This document shows, piece after piece, positions 1 to 8,645 of a stretch of DNA of 23,601 nt. Origin of the DNA: a virus. The stretch lies in IMG/VR virus record IMGVR_UViG_3300044737_000121, positions 1 through 23,601 of that record; one strand, written 5' to 3'. The position numbers and the translations under genes were made by a program. The notes beneath the pieces were generated by a model that worked only from the letters and a program-made list of their open reading frames with translations, was not told the origin of the DNA and ran no database searches. How positions within the stretch are numbered: the first letter of the stretch is position 1; the number at the start of each line of letters is the position of its first letter.

Positions 1-171
1 ATGAGCACGCGCTCGATCAGTTCGTCGCCTCCACCTGTGATTTTCGACGTTTATGCAGCTGGCAAGACCGGCACTACCGATTCAGCGAATGACGCTTGGT
101 TTGTTGGCTTCACCAACGAGGCCACGATTGCCGTTGAGTACTTGCATTCGAAGCGATCGATCCGAGACTAA
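1..171 (+). pseudogene. Penicillin-binding protein C-terminal fragment
   Basis: The frame open from base 1 to a TAA at 169-171 encodes 56 residues. It contains GKTGTTDSANDAWFVGFTNE, which matches the KTGT(T/S) box and following strand of penicillin-binding protein transpeptidase domains (class A PBP type). In those enzymes the box lines the active site that cross-links peptidoglycan. After this block the similarity fades (ATIAVEYLHSKRS replaces the expected VAVWVGYDN-like segment) and a stop follows. The catalytic SxxK serine and glycosyltransferase domain would lie upstream and are not in the window, and the ATG at base 1 cannot start a functional PBP. I read this as a relic, perhaps left by insertion of the island. 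That it is a fragment is fairly sure; which PBP it came from is not. Confidence 0.6.
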
Positions 172-272
172 CGATCACATTACATGATTGCCGGTCCTGA
201 GCTGTACGCGCGACGAGAATCTAGCAGTAGAATGCTACCATGGCGTGAGCTAGTATGGTTTGATGACCGCGA

Positions 273-280
273 GGGGAGGA
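273..280 (+). promoter_or_regulatory. Shine-Dalgarno site that decides the helicase start
   Basis: GGGGAGGA lies 8 bases before the ATG at 289. The in-frame ATGs at 184 and 232 have no comparable purine-rich site upstream, so translation probably begins at 289. Confidence 0.6.
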
Positions 281-288
281 ATTCAGCA

Positions 289-3200
289 ATGGCCCTACTC
301 GTATTTGTTGCGGACGGTTGCCAAGCTGACGCTGAGCGACACGGCCAAGGGTCGATGGTCGAAAATCTCAAAGCCTCCGTTGAGGGTTCGCAAAACCTGA
401 CCGGCTTCACCTTTTTTCCGTCCACGCCTTTTATAAAGAAAAACCTGGGTCGGAGCTTCAGGCTCATCGCATATAGCGTTCCCTTTGCCGATAATGAACT
501 CATCCTCTTTCTTCGGATTCTCGCCCGCGGCAGCAACGAATACGAAAACTTCCTGGCGAACTGGGACGACGACACGCCCGGCATAACACGGCAGTTTCAG
601 CCGTACGACAGCGCTCAACTTCAAAGGATTTACGCTCAATTGACGAGCATCTCTCCACCGACTCAGCCGCCAGAGCCCAGCGCGGAGGAGAGGGCATGGC
701 TGTATGAGGTCTTCCGGAAGACGGCGCCTGAAGACGAGCTTCTGGTACTAGAAACCGAGGAATGGGTGCGGAAGATGCGGGCCCCTGAGAACCGCGACTT
801 CCTCGCGCTTTACCATCAGATGATTGAACAGCTTGGGACGGACAAGCTCCGTGCGGCGACTTCCAACACCGGGATGGTGACGCACTGGGAAGACAATGGG
901 CGCCTAGGGGTCGTATATCTGTATCGACCGGACCTTCATCGTCTGCTTTTGCTTGAACCTATTCGTCAATCAGATGACGTTAACGCTGTGCTCGCAGAAC
1001 ACGGCAAGCGTCTGGCCAGCACAGGAGGAGAACAGCAAGATCTCTCGCGCATCGCGGCGCGTTCCTATCCCTATCTCATGATACTGGATCAGACTGCTTG
1101 GTTGGCGATCCAGAAGGACGAGGAAGCCAACCTCGCCCTTTCTCCAGAAGAAGCGGAACTGCTCGAATCCATCCATCGAGCAGGAGTCGAAGGAGAACTT
1201 GGATACCCTCTCTTCATCAACGGCCGCGCTGGTAGTGGCAAGTCGACGATGCTGCAGTATCTCGCGGCGGATTACGTTGACTTTGCTCTGCGAAGAAACG
1301 CTGCACCGCTTCCGTTGTACATGACGTGCAGCCGAGATCTGCTTGAACGCGCCCGAGAGACAGTGCGAGGGCTGCTGATGGCACACCATGAGCGTCTCCT
1401 TGAGGGAGCGCACAGCGCAGCCGACGTCGATAGAATACTAAATCGCTCATTCGCGGTTTTCCATGAGTTTCTGTACTCGCTGCTTCCCGCAAACGTGCAG
1501 AATGAGTTTCCACGTGACCGATACGTAAGCTACGCGGAATTCAGGCGGCTGTGGTCCAACGATTTTGCTCGGCGCCCGGAGGCGCGGCAGATTTCCCCTG
1601 ATTTGGCTTGGCATACTGTGCGCTCATACATTAAGGGAATTCGTTCTAGCAATGGTGATGAACTCGCGCCCGAGGAATTCAACGCTCTTCCGCGCCGCCG
1701 CCGCTCGGTCTCTGAGGAAACATATAGGCGGATATACGACAGAGTTTGGTGCAGCTGGTACAAGCGACTTTGTGAGGAGGAGCTATACTGGGATGACCAA
1801 GATCTTGCAGCTCGCGTGCTGCAGCTCGGACTGGCGCGGGGAGTCGACTGCTCGGCGGTGTTTTGCGACGAGGCACAGGACTTCACCCCTGCGGAATTGG
1901 ATATCATTTTTCAGTTGTCGGTATTCGGGCGGCGCTCTCTCCAGCCCGAAGAGCTGCGGCGGGTACCGATCGTCTTTGCAGGTGATCCTTTGCAAACCAT
2001 CAACCCGACGGGATTCAGATGGGACGCGGTCCAAGCCGACTTTCACGAACGGTTCTGCGCAATTCTCGACCCGCGCCGCCGGGCCCGCATCGAGGTAAGC
2101 TACCGAGAGCTTCGATTCAACTACAGATCCAACCCGGGCATCGTTAGATTCTGCAATCTGATCCAACTCGTTCGTGCTGCCCTTCTGGGTGCCGCAGGCA
2201 TAAGCCCACAGGAGGCGTGGTGGGTCGATGTGCCGGTGCAAACGGTGTGGTTTGCGCTTGATAACGCGCAGACCAAGCAGCAACTTGAGAAGCGTCCTGA
2301 TCTCGTGAAGCTCGTTAATTGTGAGGAGGGCGAGGAAACGGACTTTGTTCGTGCCGATTCGATTTTGAAAGACCTGAAGGAGGAAACTGAGGGCATCTAC
2401 CGAAATGTCTTGGGGCCCACACGCGCTAAAGGCCTCGAGTTTCCGGCAGTGGTGGTGTATCGATACGGTGAAGCTGCGCCGACGAACTTCCTGAGGTTAC
2501 TTTCCGGGGAAATTGTCCTGCGGGACTCAGAGGAACGACTCCCCTACGAGTACTTCCTCAATCGTCTTTACGTGGCCGCGAGTAGGGCGAAGGGTCAGCT
2601 CGTCATTGTGGACTCAGGCCGCGCCCTGGAAGCCTTCTGGCGTTTTGCCACTGACACAGAGATGATCGACCGCCTTATGGAGAAGGCAGGTGGTGTTGAG
2701 ATATGGAAAGACGCCATCACATTCCTTGTCCCGGGTCGGGAACAAGCGTGGAGCGGCGAGCGCATCGACCCAAGAGAGCAAGCGGTCGAGTATGCCACTC
2801 AGGGCCGGCGCAAGCGGGATCCTTACTTGCTTCGACAGGCGACCCTCGCCTATCGCAGTGCCGGCGATGAACATGAAGCCGGGAAATGTCTTGCGCTCGC
2901 TGCCGAGTTCGAGGGGAGACGTAAAGAGGCTGGAGACAAATACCGCGAACTCGGCTTCTATGAGGAAGCTTTCCGCTGCTATTGGGAAGGGCGCAACTGG
3001 ACCCCGCTCTGCGAGCTGACCGCCCGAGAATTTGCGCTAACATCAAGATTGGAGAGCCAAGCCGCTGATTTCATGGCGCGCACAACCAGCCCGCTTGGAA
3101 CGTTCCTCACCGGTTTCATTGACGCGGCTGCCGAATCCGATTGGAGAAGCGATGTTAGTCGCGACACTACGTGGCGAGAGGTTCTAAGCCGGTTGGCTGA

Positions 3201-4536
3201 ACGGCTTTCGAAGACAATTGGCGATAATGCAATACCGTGGGTCAAGCTTCTTGAAGCATTTCAGAGCTTGGTGAACGCCGGAGTCCCCATAGATGATGCG
3301 CATCTCGCAGCGATCGCCTACGCGGCGAAAGACTTCAACCGGGCTGTAGAAATTTGGGATCGCGCGGGAACGACCGAAAGGGACGAGTACCGTCGGGCGA
3401 AGGCGCACGTTGATCCCTTTCCAACGAACCTGAGATGGTTCAGTAGTTTGAAGGAGCATAGGCAAGTATTGCAGCAGTGGCGACAGCATTATGCGGAGTT
3501 AACCGACATCTCAAAACTTGAGGAGCGCGTGACCGCGGTGGTCGTGGATGCGGCTTTGGCGGAGAATGATTTGTCTCTGGCCGCAACAATGCTGGATCTG
3601 AGGCCCGACCGAGATCGTGTTGTAAAGCTCTTAAGTTTCGCAACCAAAGGTGGCGATGCCAACATTACGTCGGCGGCTGCCGTTCTTGCAGCAAGAACGT
3701 TTGTGCGGACGCGAGCGTGGAAATCCGCAATCGGGGCCGCCGAAGATACTCATTTCCCAGGACTCGCAGGCATTCAACTGGAAAAAGTCCGTTCCGTCCT
3801 GGGAAAGTCCAATGGTGTGACCGACGTTTTCCGAACCGTTGTCGATGAACTTGCCATCTCTGATGATTTAGCTGCAGAGTCAGCCGAACAACAAGCTCCT
3901 GTGGCCGAGTTCCTGAATAGGCATTTCATCGGGAAGGGCGGGCCGCAAGGGCAAGCGCATGTCATTTCTCCCGTGGTAATTGGTGCGGCCATCGAGCGGG
4001 CAGGTAAGATCGTGGATGCTCTTCAGTTCTACGAGGACGTCGGACGCCAAGCCGCTGCTGAAGAAGAACAGAAGTTTGCCGCTGAGCGATTGGTCCGAAA
4101 CCTAGAGCGGCACGCCGAGTACTTCCTGAGCAGAGGAGACGAGCGCCAAGCACGCCAGCGGCAATCACGGGCTCAACAGCTGCGCGAACGAGGGCGCCTG
4201 GGCAATGCTAAGGTTTCGGACTACCCGGTCGTGAGACCAGGCGTCGCACACGACGGTTCAACGGAATGGGCACGTGGACCCTTTAAAGTTGTCCTGTCCA
4301 AATCTCACGAGCGCTTACGCATCGAGCATACTGAGCGCTTTGAGACCGTCACCCTCAATTGGAAGGATCACATTTTGCTCGGTGATGCCAAGTTCTCGGA
4401 ACTAGATCGGTCTGGAGATGAGTTAGCTGCATGGGCAATCGAGGGCTGGAATGCCACGATCCGGCTCGTCAATGGAGGCAATACTTTTCGGGTAGTTGCT
4501 AGCTTCGGGAAGGAGCCCTTTGAAATCACACTTTAG
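289..4536 (+). CDS. Large SF1 (UvrD-like) helicase with TPR-like C-terminal region
   Basis: A 1415-residue protein from the ATG at 289; the frame is open from an ATG at 184, which would add 35 residues. The SF1A helicase motifs are complete: Walker A GRAGSGKST (about 312-320), Walker B DEAQDF (527-532), GDPLQT (565-570), NYRSNPGI, TRAKGLEF (711-718) and RLYVAASRAK (759-768). It should therefore be an ATP-driven 3'-5' DNA translocase. The first 300 or so residues match no domain I recognise. Residues from about 840 onward are alpha-helical with TPR-like repeats (for example the stretch containing AYRSAGDEHEAGKCLALAAE), a likely protein-interaction arm. UvrD/Rep are only about 700 residues, so this is a fused, specialised form. 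Such proteins often sit in defence islands, but a defence role here is inference. It stands alone, without operon partners. Confidence 0.85.
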   Translation: MALLVFVADGCQADAERHGQGSMVENLKASVEGSQNLTGFTFFPSTPFIKKNLGRSFRLIAYSVPFADNELILFLRILARGSNEYENFLANWDDDTPGITRQFQPYDSAQLQRIYAQLTSISPPTQPPEPSAEERAWLYEVFRKTAPEDELLVLETEEWVRKMRAPENRDFLALYHQMIEQLGTDKLRAATSNTGMVTHWEDNGRLGVVYLYRPDLHRLLLLEPIRQSDDVNAVLAEHGKRLASTGGEQQDLSRIAARSYPYLMILDQTAWLAIQKDEEANLALSPEEAELLESIHRAGVEGELGYPLFINGRAGSGKSTMLQYLAADYVDFALRRNAAPLPLYMTCSRDLLERARETVRGLLMAHHERLLEGAHSAADVDRILNRSFAVFHEFLYSLLPANVQNEFPRDRYVSYAEFRRLWSNDFARRPEARQISPDLAWHTVRSYIKGIRSSNGDELAPEEFNALPRRRRSVSEETYRRIYDRVWCSWYKRLCEEELYWDDQDLAARVLQLGLARGVDCSAVFCDEAQDFTPAELDIIFQLSVFGRRSLQPEELRRVPIVFAGDPLQTINPTGFRWDAVQADFHERFCAILDPRRRARIEVSYRELRFNYRSNPGIVRFCNLIQLVRAALLGAAGISPQEAWWVDVPVQTVWFALDNAQTKQQLEKRPDLVKLVNCEEGEETDFVRADSILKDLKEETEGIYRNVLGPTRAKGLEFPAVVVYRYGEAAPTNFLRLLSGEIVLRDSEERLPYEYFLNRLYVAASRAKGQLVIVDSGRALEAFWRFATDTEMIDRLMEKAGGVEIWKDAITFLVPGREQAWSGERIDPREQAVEYATQGRRKRDPYLLRQATLAYRSAGDEHEAGKCLALAAEFEGRRKEAGDKYRELGFYEEAFRCYWEGRNWTPLCELTAREFALTSRLESQAADFMARTTSPLGTFLTGFIDAAAESDWRSDVSRDTTWREVLSRLAERLSKTIGDNAIPWVKLLEAFQSLVNAGVPIDDAHLAAIAYAAKDFNRAVEIWDRAGTTERDEYRRAKAHVDPFPTNLRWFSSLKEHRQVLQQWRQHYAELTDISKLEERVTAVVVDAALAENDLSLAATMLDLRPDRDRVVKLLSFATKGGDANITSAAAVLAARTFVRTRAWKSAIGAAEDTHFPGLAGIQLEKVRSVLGKSNGVTDVFRTVVDELAISDDLAAESAEQQAPVAEFLNRHFIGKGGPQGQAHVISPVVIGAAIERAGKIVDALQFYEDVGRQAAAEEEQKFAAERLVRNLERHAEYFLSRGDERQARQRQSRAQQLRERGRLGNAKVSDYPVVRPGVAHDGSTEWARGPFKVVLSKSHERLRIEHTERFETVTLNWKDHILLGDAKFSELDRSGDELAAWAIEGWNATIRLVNGGNTFRVVASFGKEPFEITL

Positions 4537-4798
4537 CGGGACGGCCTGCGTTAAAACCGGCGCGAATCGGGTCGGCTCCGGCAACATTGCCGATCAGGTA
4601 GGCTGCGATCCCTGCCTATGTCCTTTTCGCCCTTCTGGCCGCCAATTGAGCCAAATGATTCTTTCGTACCTGGTTTCCGGAGAAGCAGGCGCGGAAAACT
4701 TCACCGGTTGAGCCAAACCATGGCGGCGTAGCTCCCAAACGTATTGGCCCCGCGCTTCTCAACACGGACCTTCAGGCTGCCGCTGGTATCCATCTAAA
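4537..4798. other. Gene-free stretch between helicase and IS
   Basis: No convincing gene on the plus strand. The 10-base sequence TTGAGCCAAA occurs twice (4646-4655 and 4708-4717), and CGGCAACATTGCCG forms a short palindrome near 4582. The right part (4701-4793) can be read on the minus strand as a protein C-terminus and is described in the entry on the IS-split gene. No terminator with a T-run was found after the helicase. Confidence 0.4.
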
Positions 4799-4823
4799 GG
4801 GCACCTCGAACTATGACCCATTC
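4799..4823 (+). repeat. IS left terminal inverted repeat
   Basis: Begins GGGCACCTCGAACTATGACC and pairs with the right end at 6031-6055; the outer 12 bases differ at one position. The target duplication TAAA lies immediately outside. Confidence 0.75.
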
Positions 4824-4942
4824 AGCGCGTGTTTGGCCGGCGGTGCGGATATCGAACCAATTTCGATGATGATTTATCGCCGATGCAGCTTTCTTTTTGT
4901 TCGCCGCGGGGCCCGTCGGGGCGCTGCGGGCGGACTCCACCC

Positions 4943-5980
4943 TCATGCGGCGGCCATCCGGTCCAGGGTGACCATGCGACGAATGTTGTAGGCCAAATTC
5001 TGCAGGCCGATCTTGGCGCGTGCCCGCACGATGCCGATCGTGCGCACGATCCGGCCGCCCACCGAACTCTGCTGCGCTCCGAACCCATGCTCGATGCGTG
5101 CGCGAATTCTGCTCTTGGCGCGGTTCGCCCGCGTTTGCGCATCCGACAGCGGATGGTTGCGGCTGGCGCGCCGATGAATACGGCTGCGAAAGCCGCCAGC
5201 CTTGAGCTTTGCCTCGGTCTCGGCCGAGCGATAGGCGCTGTCGGCGAACACTTCGGTCGACGTGTTGCCCTTGGTCAAGAGTGCGTCGAGCGGCTGGCTG
5301 TCGTGCACCGCCGCATCGGTCACCTCGTATCGTCGGATCAGCTTGTGCTTGGCGTCCGCATTCACGTGGTTCTTGTATCCAAAGAAGCTCTTGCCGTGTT
5401 TCTTCGTCCAGCGGGCGTCGTGGTCCTTCTGGCGCAGTTTTGCAGGTTTCTTCTCCCACTCCGTCGGCGTTTGGCCGGCCTTCACGGTCTCGTTCTCGTC
5501 ACGGCTGTTGCGTTGCTTCGGTACCGGCACGATCGTGGCATCAACCATCTGACCGCCACGCGCCATGTAGCCCTGCGCCGCAAGATGCTGGTCGAAGCGC
5601 TCGAACAACTTCTCAATCAGCGAAGCCTTGGCGAGCTTCTCGCGGAACAGCCACAGCGTCGTCGCGTCCGGGATACCGTCCTCAATGCCCAGCCGCAGAA
5701 ACCGCGTGAACGAAAACCGGTCGCGCACCTGGTATTCCGCCTGCTCGTCCGAAAGATTGTGAAGGGCTTGCAACACCAGCATGCGGAACATCACGATCGC
5801 ATCCATCGGTTTCCGGCCGGCACTACTCTTCTTTACCTCGTCCGGTGTCAGCACCACCGCCTCGATGTCGGCGCGAAAACTCTCCCACGGCACCAGTCGA
5901 TCGATGGCTTCCAGCGAATCACCCTTCGCAGACAGCGCTGCCAACCGCTTCTCCGTATCGAAGAACCCAAGCTGACCCAT
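4943..5980 (-). CDS. IS5-family DDE transposase
   Basis: A 345-residue transposase that cuts and pastes the surrounding IS. The start at 5980 is preferred over the in-frame ATG at 5998 because GGGAGG lies 5 bases upstream. The N-terminus (MGQLGFFDTEKRLAAL) and the DUF772-like segment (RKPMDAIVMFRMLVLQALHN) are typical of the family. Catalytic acids can be placed at D in MVDATIVPVPKQRN, D in VFADSAYRSAE and E in RARIEHGFGAQ. The reading frame is uninterrupted, in contrast to several neighbours. It lies entirely between the two terminal repeats. Confidence 0.92.
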   Translation of the reverse strand: MGQLGFFDTEKRLAALSAKGDSLEAIDRLVPWESFRADIEAVVLTPDEVKKSSAGRKPMDAIVMFRMLVLQALHNLSDEQAEYQVRDRFSFTRFLRLGIEDGIPDATTLWLFREKLAKASLIEKLFERFDQHLAAQGYMARGGQMVDATIVPVPKQRNSRDENETVKAGQTPTEWEKKPAKLRQKDHDARWTKKHGKSFFGYKNHVNADAKHKLIRRYEVTDAAVHDSQPLDALLTKGNTSTEVFADSAYRSAETEAKLKAGGFRSRIHRRASRNHPLSDAQTRANRAKSRIRARIEHGFGAQQSSVGGRIVRTIGIVRARAKIGLQNLAYNIRRMVTLDRMAAA

Positions 5981-6030
5981 CTGCGCCTCCCGAATCATGC
6001 TGCCATCGATGAGACTCGCACGGCGCAGTC

Positions 6031-6055
6031 GGAGTGGCTATTTTTCGAGGCGCCC
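6031..6055 (-). repeat. IS right terminal inverted repeat
   Basis: Read inward on the minus strand it begins GGGCGCCTCGAAAAATAGCC, pairing with 4799-4823. TAAA follows immediately outside at 6056-6059. Confidence 0.75.
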
Positions 6056-6149
6056 TAAAGAGTATTCGCCCATGCGCGTTCAGGCGGAAGTCCATGTCGC
6101 CGAGGCCGCCGACGCGCACGTCGAACAAATCAGCGCGGTTGCTGCTGCG

Positions 6150-6373
6150 GAACTCACCCCAGAATACGGGTGGCGCGAGCACCGACGCGTGATCGGCATC
6201 GAAAACCTAATCGCTTCAGCTATGCTGACTCGGTAACCGGCGATGGTGGCACCAATATGCTGACCGGCGGACTTGGCAACGAATCCCTGTCGGGCGGGGT
6301 CGGAGCGGATACTCTGTTTGGAATCCAGGATAACGACATCCTTTTTGGCAATCAGGATATCCGGACTGGCTGA
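6150..6373 (+). pseudogene. RTX (hemolysin-type Ca-binding) repeat fragment, frameshifted
   Basis: The segment ending at the TGA at 6371-6373 reads TGDGGTNMLTGGLGNESLSG and then GADTLFGIQDNDILFGNQ, matching the GGxGxDxLx nonapeptide repeats that bind calcium in secreted RTX proteins. Just upstream, VIGIENLIASA and YADSVTGDGG, normally one continuous piece, lie in different frames, so a base has been lost or gained near 6222. A second shift probably separates GGASTDA from VIGIENL near 6190. No secretion signal or complete protein remains. This is a small relic between the IS and the end of the terminase gene and may mark a recombination junction. Confidence 0.65.
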
Positions 6374-6432
6374 CGTTGCCAGCCAAGGTTCCAGCTTCGA
6401 AATTTTAGCCGATCACCGAGAAAGCGCGTTCG

Positions 6433-8159
6433 TTATTGAAGATGTGAATGTGATGCGGGGCGGCCAAGGCGCACAATTTCAGACCATGACCGCTTCAGAA
6501 ACTCGTCAAGACTTGGCTGTTCCTCGAACACCATGTGGCGGCCGAGGGCCATGATGAGGGCCACGGCTCCGTCGATTTTGTTCTCCGGCCGCTCCTTACG
6601 TGGGTAGACGTTCTCTTTCGCGTCGTAATGACCGACCACATTCCCGATCATCCAGGCAAGGACAGCGTTGCCGTCGTGTACGATCTTTCCCGAGCGCATC
6701 AGCGCATCGAGCTGTTTGGTGGGTTCGGAGAAGTTCGCAACCGTCTGCCGGAACTCGACGACGCGTGCACCTTGCGTCTGCAAGCGGGTTGCGAGCTGGG
6801 TTGCCTGCCAGGGATCGTAGGCGACTTCGCCGACCTGGAATCGCTTGCTCGCTTCGAGAATGTCCGCTTCGATCCGGTCGAAGTCGATGATATCGCCCGG
6901 CGTCGCGGTCATCTGGCCCTGGGATACCCAAGCCCGGTAGCTGTCGAGGTGTGGGACATCGGCCGCAGCTTCCGGGACATAGAAGCGCGCGAACGGGATC
7001 AGTTTTCCGTCCTTCTGGAAGAGAAGAATCACGGCCGCAATGTCCGTCTTGGTCGCGAGGTCGACCGCGATGATGCAAGGCTGGCCCTCGAACTGTTCGA
7101 GGGCAAGGCCCCGATCGGCGCAACGTTCCCAGGCCGCCATGTCGAACAGGGCCTGGTCCACCTGGATCCAGACGTCGAGGTGCTTGGTCAGAAAGGAGGC
7201 CCGGGAGGCCGGCGACTGCATGGCCTTGCGACACTGCAAGGCGAGATGTTCGGGCTCGACCGAGATGCCGTAGTTCGGATTGGCCTTGCGCCAGGTCGCT
7301 TCGGCCGTCCAGTCGTCGCCCTCATCAATGGTGTAGATGATCCCAAAATAGTTCTCGTCCTTGATGGTCCCCTTCAGGATGTTGCGCACGTAGGCCTGCT
7401 GCTCGTAGCAGACGCCTAGCGTATCGGAACCCGCGGTCGCGATGGCCCAGAGCATCGACTGGTCGCGCTTGCCGGCCCCGGTCTCGATGGCGTCGTAGAC
7501 GTCGCGGCTGCGGTGGGCATGGAACTCGTCGATCAGCCCGAAGTGGACATTCTTGCCCTCCAGGATGTCGGCGTCGGCGGAGACCGCTTCGAAGTAGCTC
7601 GCAGACCGGGCCTGCACGATCCGGTGCGCCAGCACCTCGACGCCGAGCGACCTGCGGAAGTCCCTCGACCTCCGTACCATCTCCTGCGCGGTCCAGAACG
7701 CGATCTTGGTTTGGTCGCGCGTGCGGGCGGCGCTGTAGACCTCGGCGCCGCCTTCCCGATCGGCCGTCAGCATGTAGAGCGCCGGCGCATCGGACATCGT
7801 GGTCTTGCCGTTGCCGCGCGGCACCTCGATGTAGACCGGCGGAAGCGCCGCTTGCCCGTATCGGCCCGGACCCAGCCGAACGCGGTGGTCAGGATGAAGG
7901 CCTGCCAGGGGGCCAGCTCGATGCGCTGGCCGGCCATGGGCCCCTTGATGTGGGGCAGCAGCTCGGCAAACCGGCAGATCCGTTCTGCGGCCAGCGGGTC
8001 GAACCGGTAGGGCCAGCGCCGCCGCGACAGGTCGCGCAGTTGCCGTTCACAGGCCTGCCGGACGAAGACGCAGGCCGGAATCCGGCCCTCGATGACCTGC
8101 TCGGCATAGCGCAGGGCCCGCGCCAGGGGCGGGCGGGGGGCTTTAGCTCGGGCGGCCAT
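6433..8159 (-). pseudogene. Phage terminase large subunit (Terminase_1 type), split by a one-base frameshift
   Basis: The large terminase is the ATP-driven motor and nuclease that packages phage DNA. The N-terminal part starts at 8159 (MAARAKAPRPPLARAL) and runs through IELAPWQAFILTTAFGW to about 7840. The rest continues in another frame from VYIEVPRGNGKTT (Walker A) through HFGLIDEFHAH (Walker B) and the nuclease acids in IIAVDLATKTDIAAV and RPENKIDGAVALIMALGR. At 7836-7839 the sequence reads CCGG where one more C would restore a continuous protein of about 575 residues, normal for the family. Both halves are otherwise well preserved, so either the break is recent or it is a sequencing error. 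The start overlaps the small-subunit gene by 17 bases. The C-terminal tail (SWSEIVRLGRPASHSHLQ) may be foreign sequence. Confidence 0.85.
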
Positions 8160-8643
8160 CCATTGCCCAGAATTGGGAGAAGCTCTCCTGAGGGTCATGT
8201 TCGAAGGGCTCCTTGGCGATGCGGCTGCGGGCGCTCGGCGTCATGCCGAACTCGGCGGCGTAGCGCACCATGTCGACCATGGCCCGGTTGGCGATCCCGA
8301 CCAGCGGGTTCTGGATCGGATTGCCGTTGGTGGTCTTGATCATCAGGCCGGAGGTGAGCTGGTCGCGCTCCGCCATGGTCGAGATCGCGCGCTCGGCCTT
8401 GAGCCACCGGCCATAAGCCTGGGCGTACGCGGCAAGCGCCGCGCGATCGATCTCGCACAGGGTGCCGAGCTGATGGAGGAGCGGAGCCATCCGCTCCCAC
8501 TCGAGCTTGGCGTCTTCGCACAGCTCTGCGGGCGGGCTCGGCAAGGCCGCCTCGGGCTTCGGTTCCTGCTCGTTGAGCGCGCGCTTCCCGGGATTGCCGT
8601 TGAGAAGTTTCAGATACGTGGGCTTTGGCTTGCGTCCGCGCAT
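8143..8643 (-). CDS. Phage terminase small subunit (P27 family)
   Basis: A 166-residue protein, usual for P27-type small terminases, which recognise phage DNA and hand it to the large subunit. It opens MRGRKPKPTYLKLLNGNPGK, the family hallmark, followed by the helical region around AKLEWERMAPLLHQLGTL. The open frame extends upstream, but the ATG at 8643 is chosen because GGAGG lies 7 bases before it and the conserved region begins there. It sits 2 bases after the stop of the methyltransferase and overlaps the large terminase start, so the three are co-transcribed. Confidence 0.88.
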   Translation of the reverse strand: MRGRKPKPTYLKLLNGNPGKRALNEQEPKPEAALPSPPAELCEDAKLEWERMAPLLHQLGTLCEIDRAALAAYAQAYGRWLKAERAISTMAERDQLTSGLMIKTTNGNPIQNPLVGIANRAMVDMVRYAAEFGMTPSARSRIAKEPFEHDPQESFSQFWAMDGRPS

Positions 8644-8645
8644 GA

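Larger units (their letters stand above)
4799..6055 (-). mobile_element. IS5-family insertion sequence, 1257 bp
   Basis: The element carries one DDE transposase and ends in imperfect terminal inverted repeats: the left end begins GGGCACCTCGAA and the right end, read inward, GGGCGCCTCGAA (11 of 12 identical, about 17 of 25 over the full repeat). Both ends are flanked by TAAA (4795-4798 and 6056-6059), a 4-bp target duplication of the size expected for this family. Length and gene content are normal, so the copy appears complete and possibly active. The orientation given is that of the transposase. Confidence 0.85.
4701..6205 (-). pseudogene. Possible decayed minus-strand gene split by the IS element
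   Basis: Both IS flanks read as plausible protein on the minus strand. Right of the IS (about 6060-6205) one frame gives SVLAPPVFWGEFRSSNRADL followed by DVRVGGLGDMDFRLNAHGR. Left of it (4793-4701) the frame gives MDTSGSLKVRVEKRG and ends at a TGA at 4701-4703. Removing the IS and one copy of TAAA brings the two parts together, but one extra base is needed to keep the frame, so the gene would be broken anyway. I recognise no family. The composition is protein-like rather than shadow-like, but this remains a weak call. Confidence 0.25.

Noticed and set aside
4646-4717. Two copies of TTGAGCCAAA 62 bases apart
   Set aside because: Only two copies and no symmetry or flanking element; recorded, but not enough for a repeat family or attachment site.
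4829-6058. 409-residue plus-strand open frame across the IS
   Set aside because: It is antisense to the transposase, has the low-complexity Arg/Leu/Ala composition of a GC-rich shadow frame, and shows no motifs.
6535-7419. 294-residue plus-strand open frame
   Set aside because: Antisense to the terminase large subunit, whose Walker and nuclease motifs are clear on the other strand.
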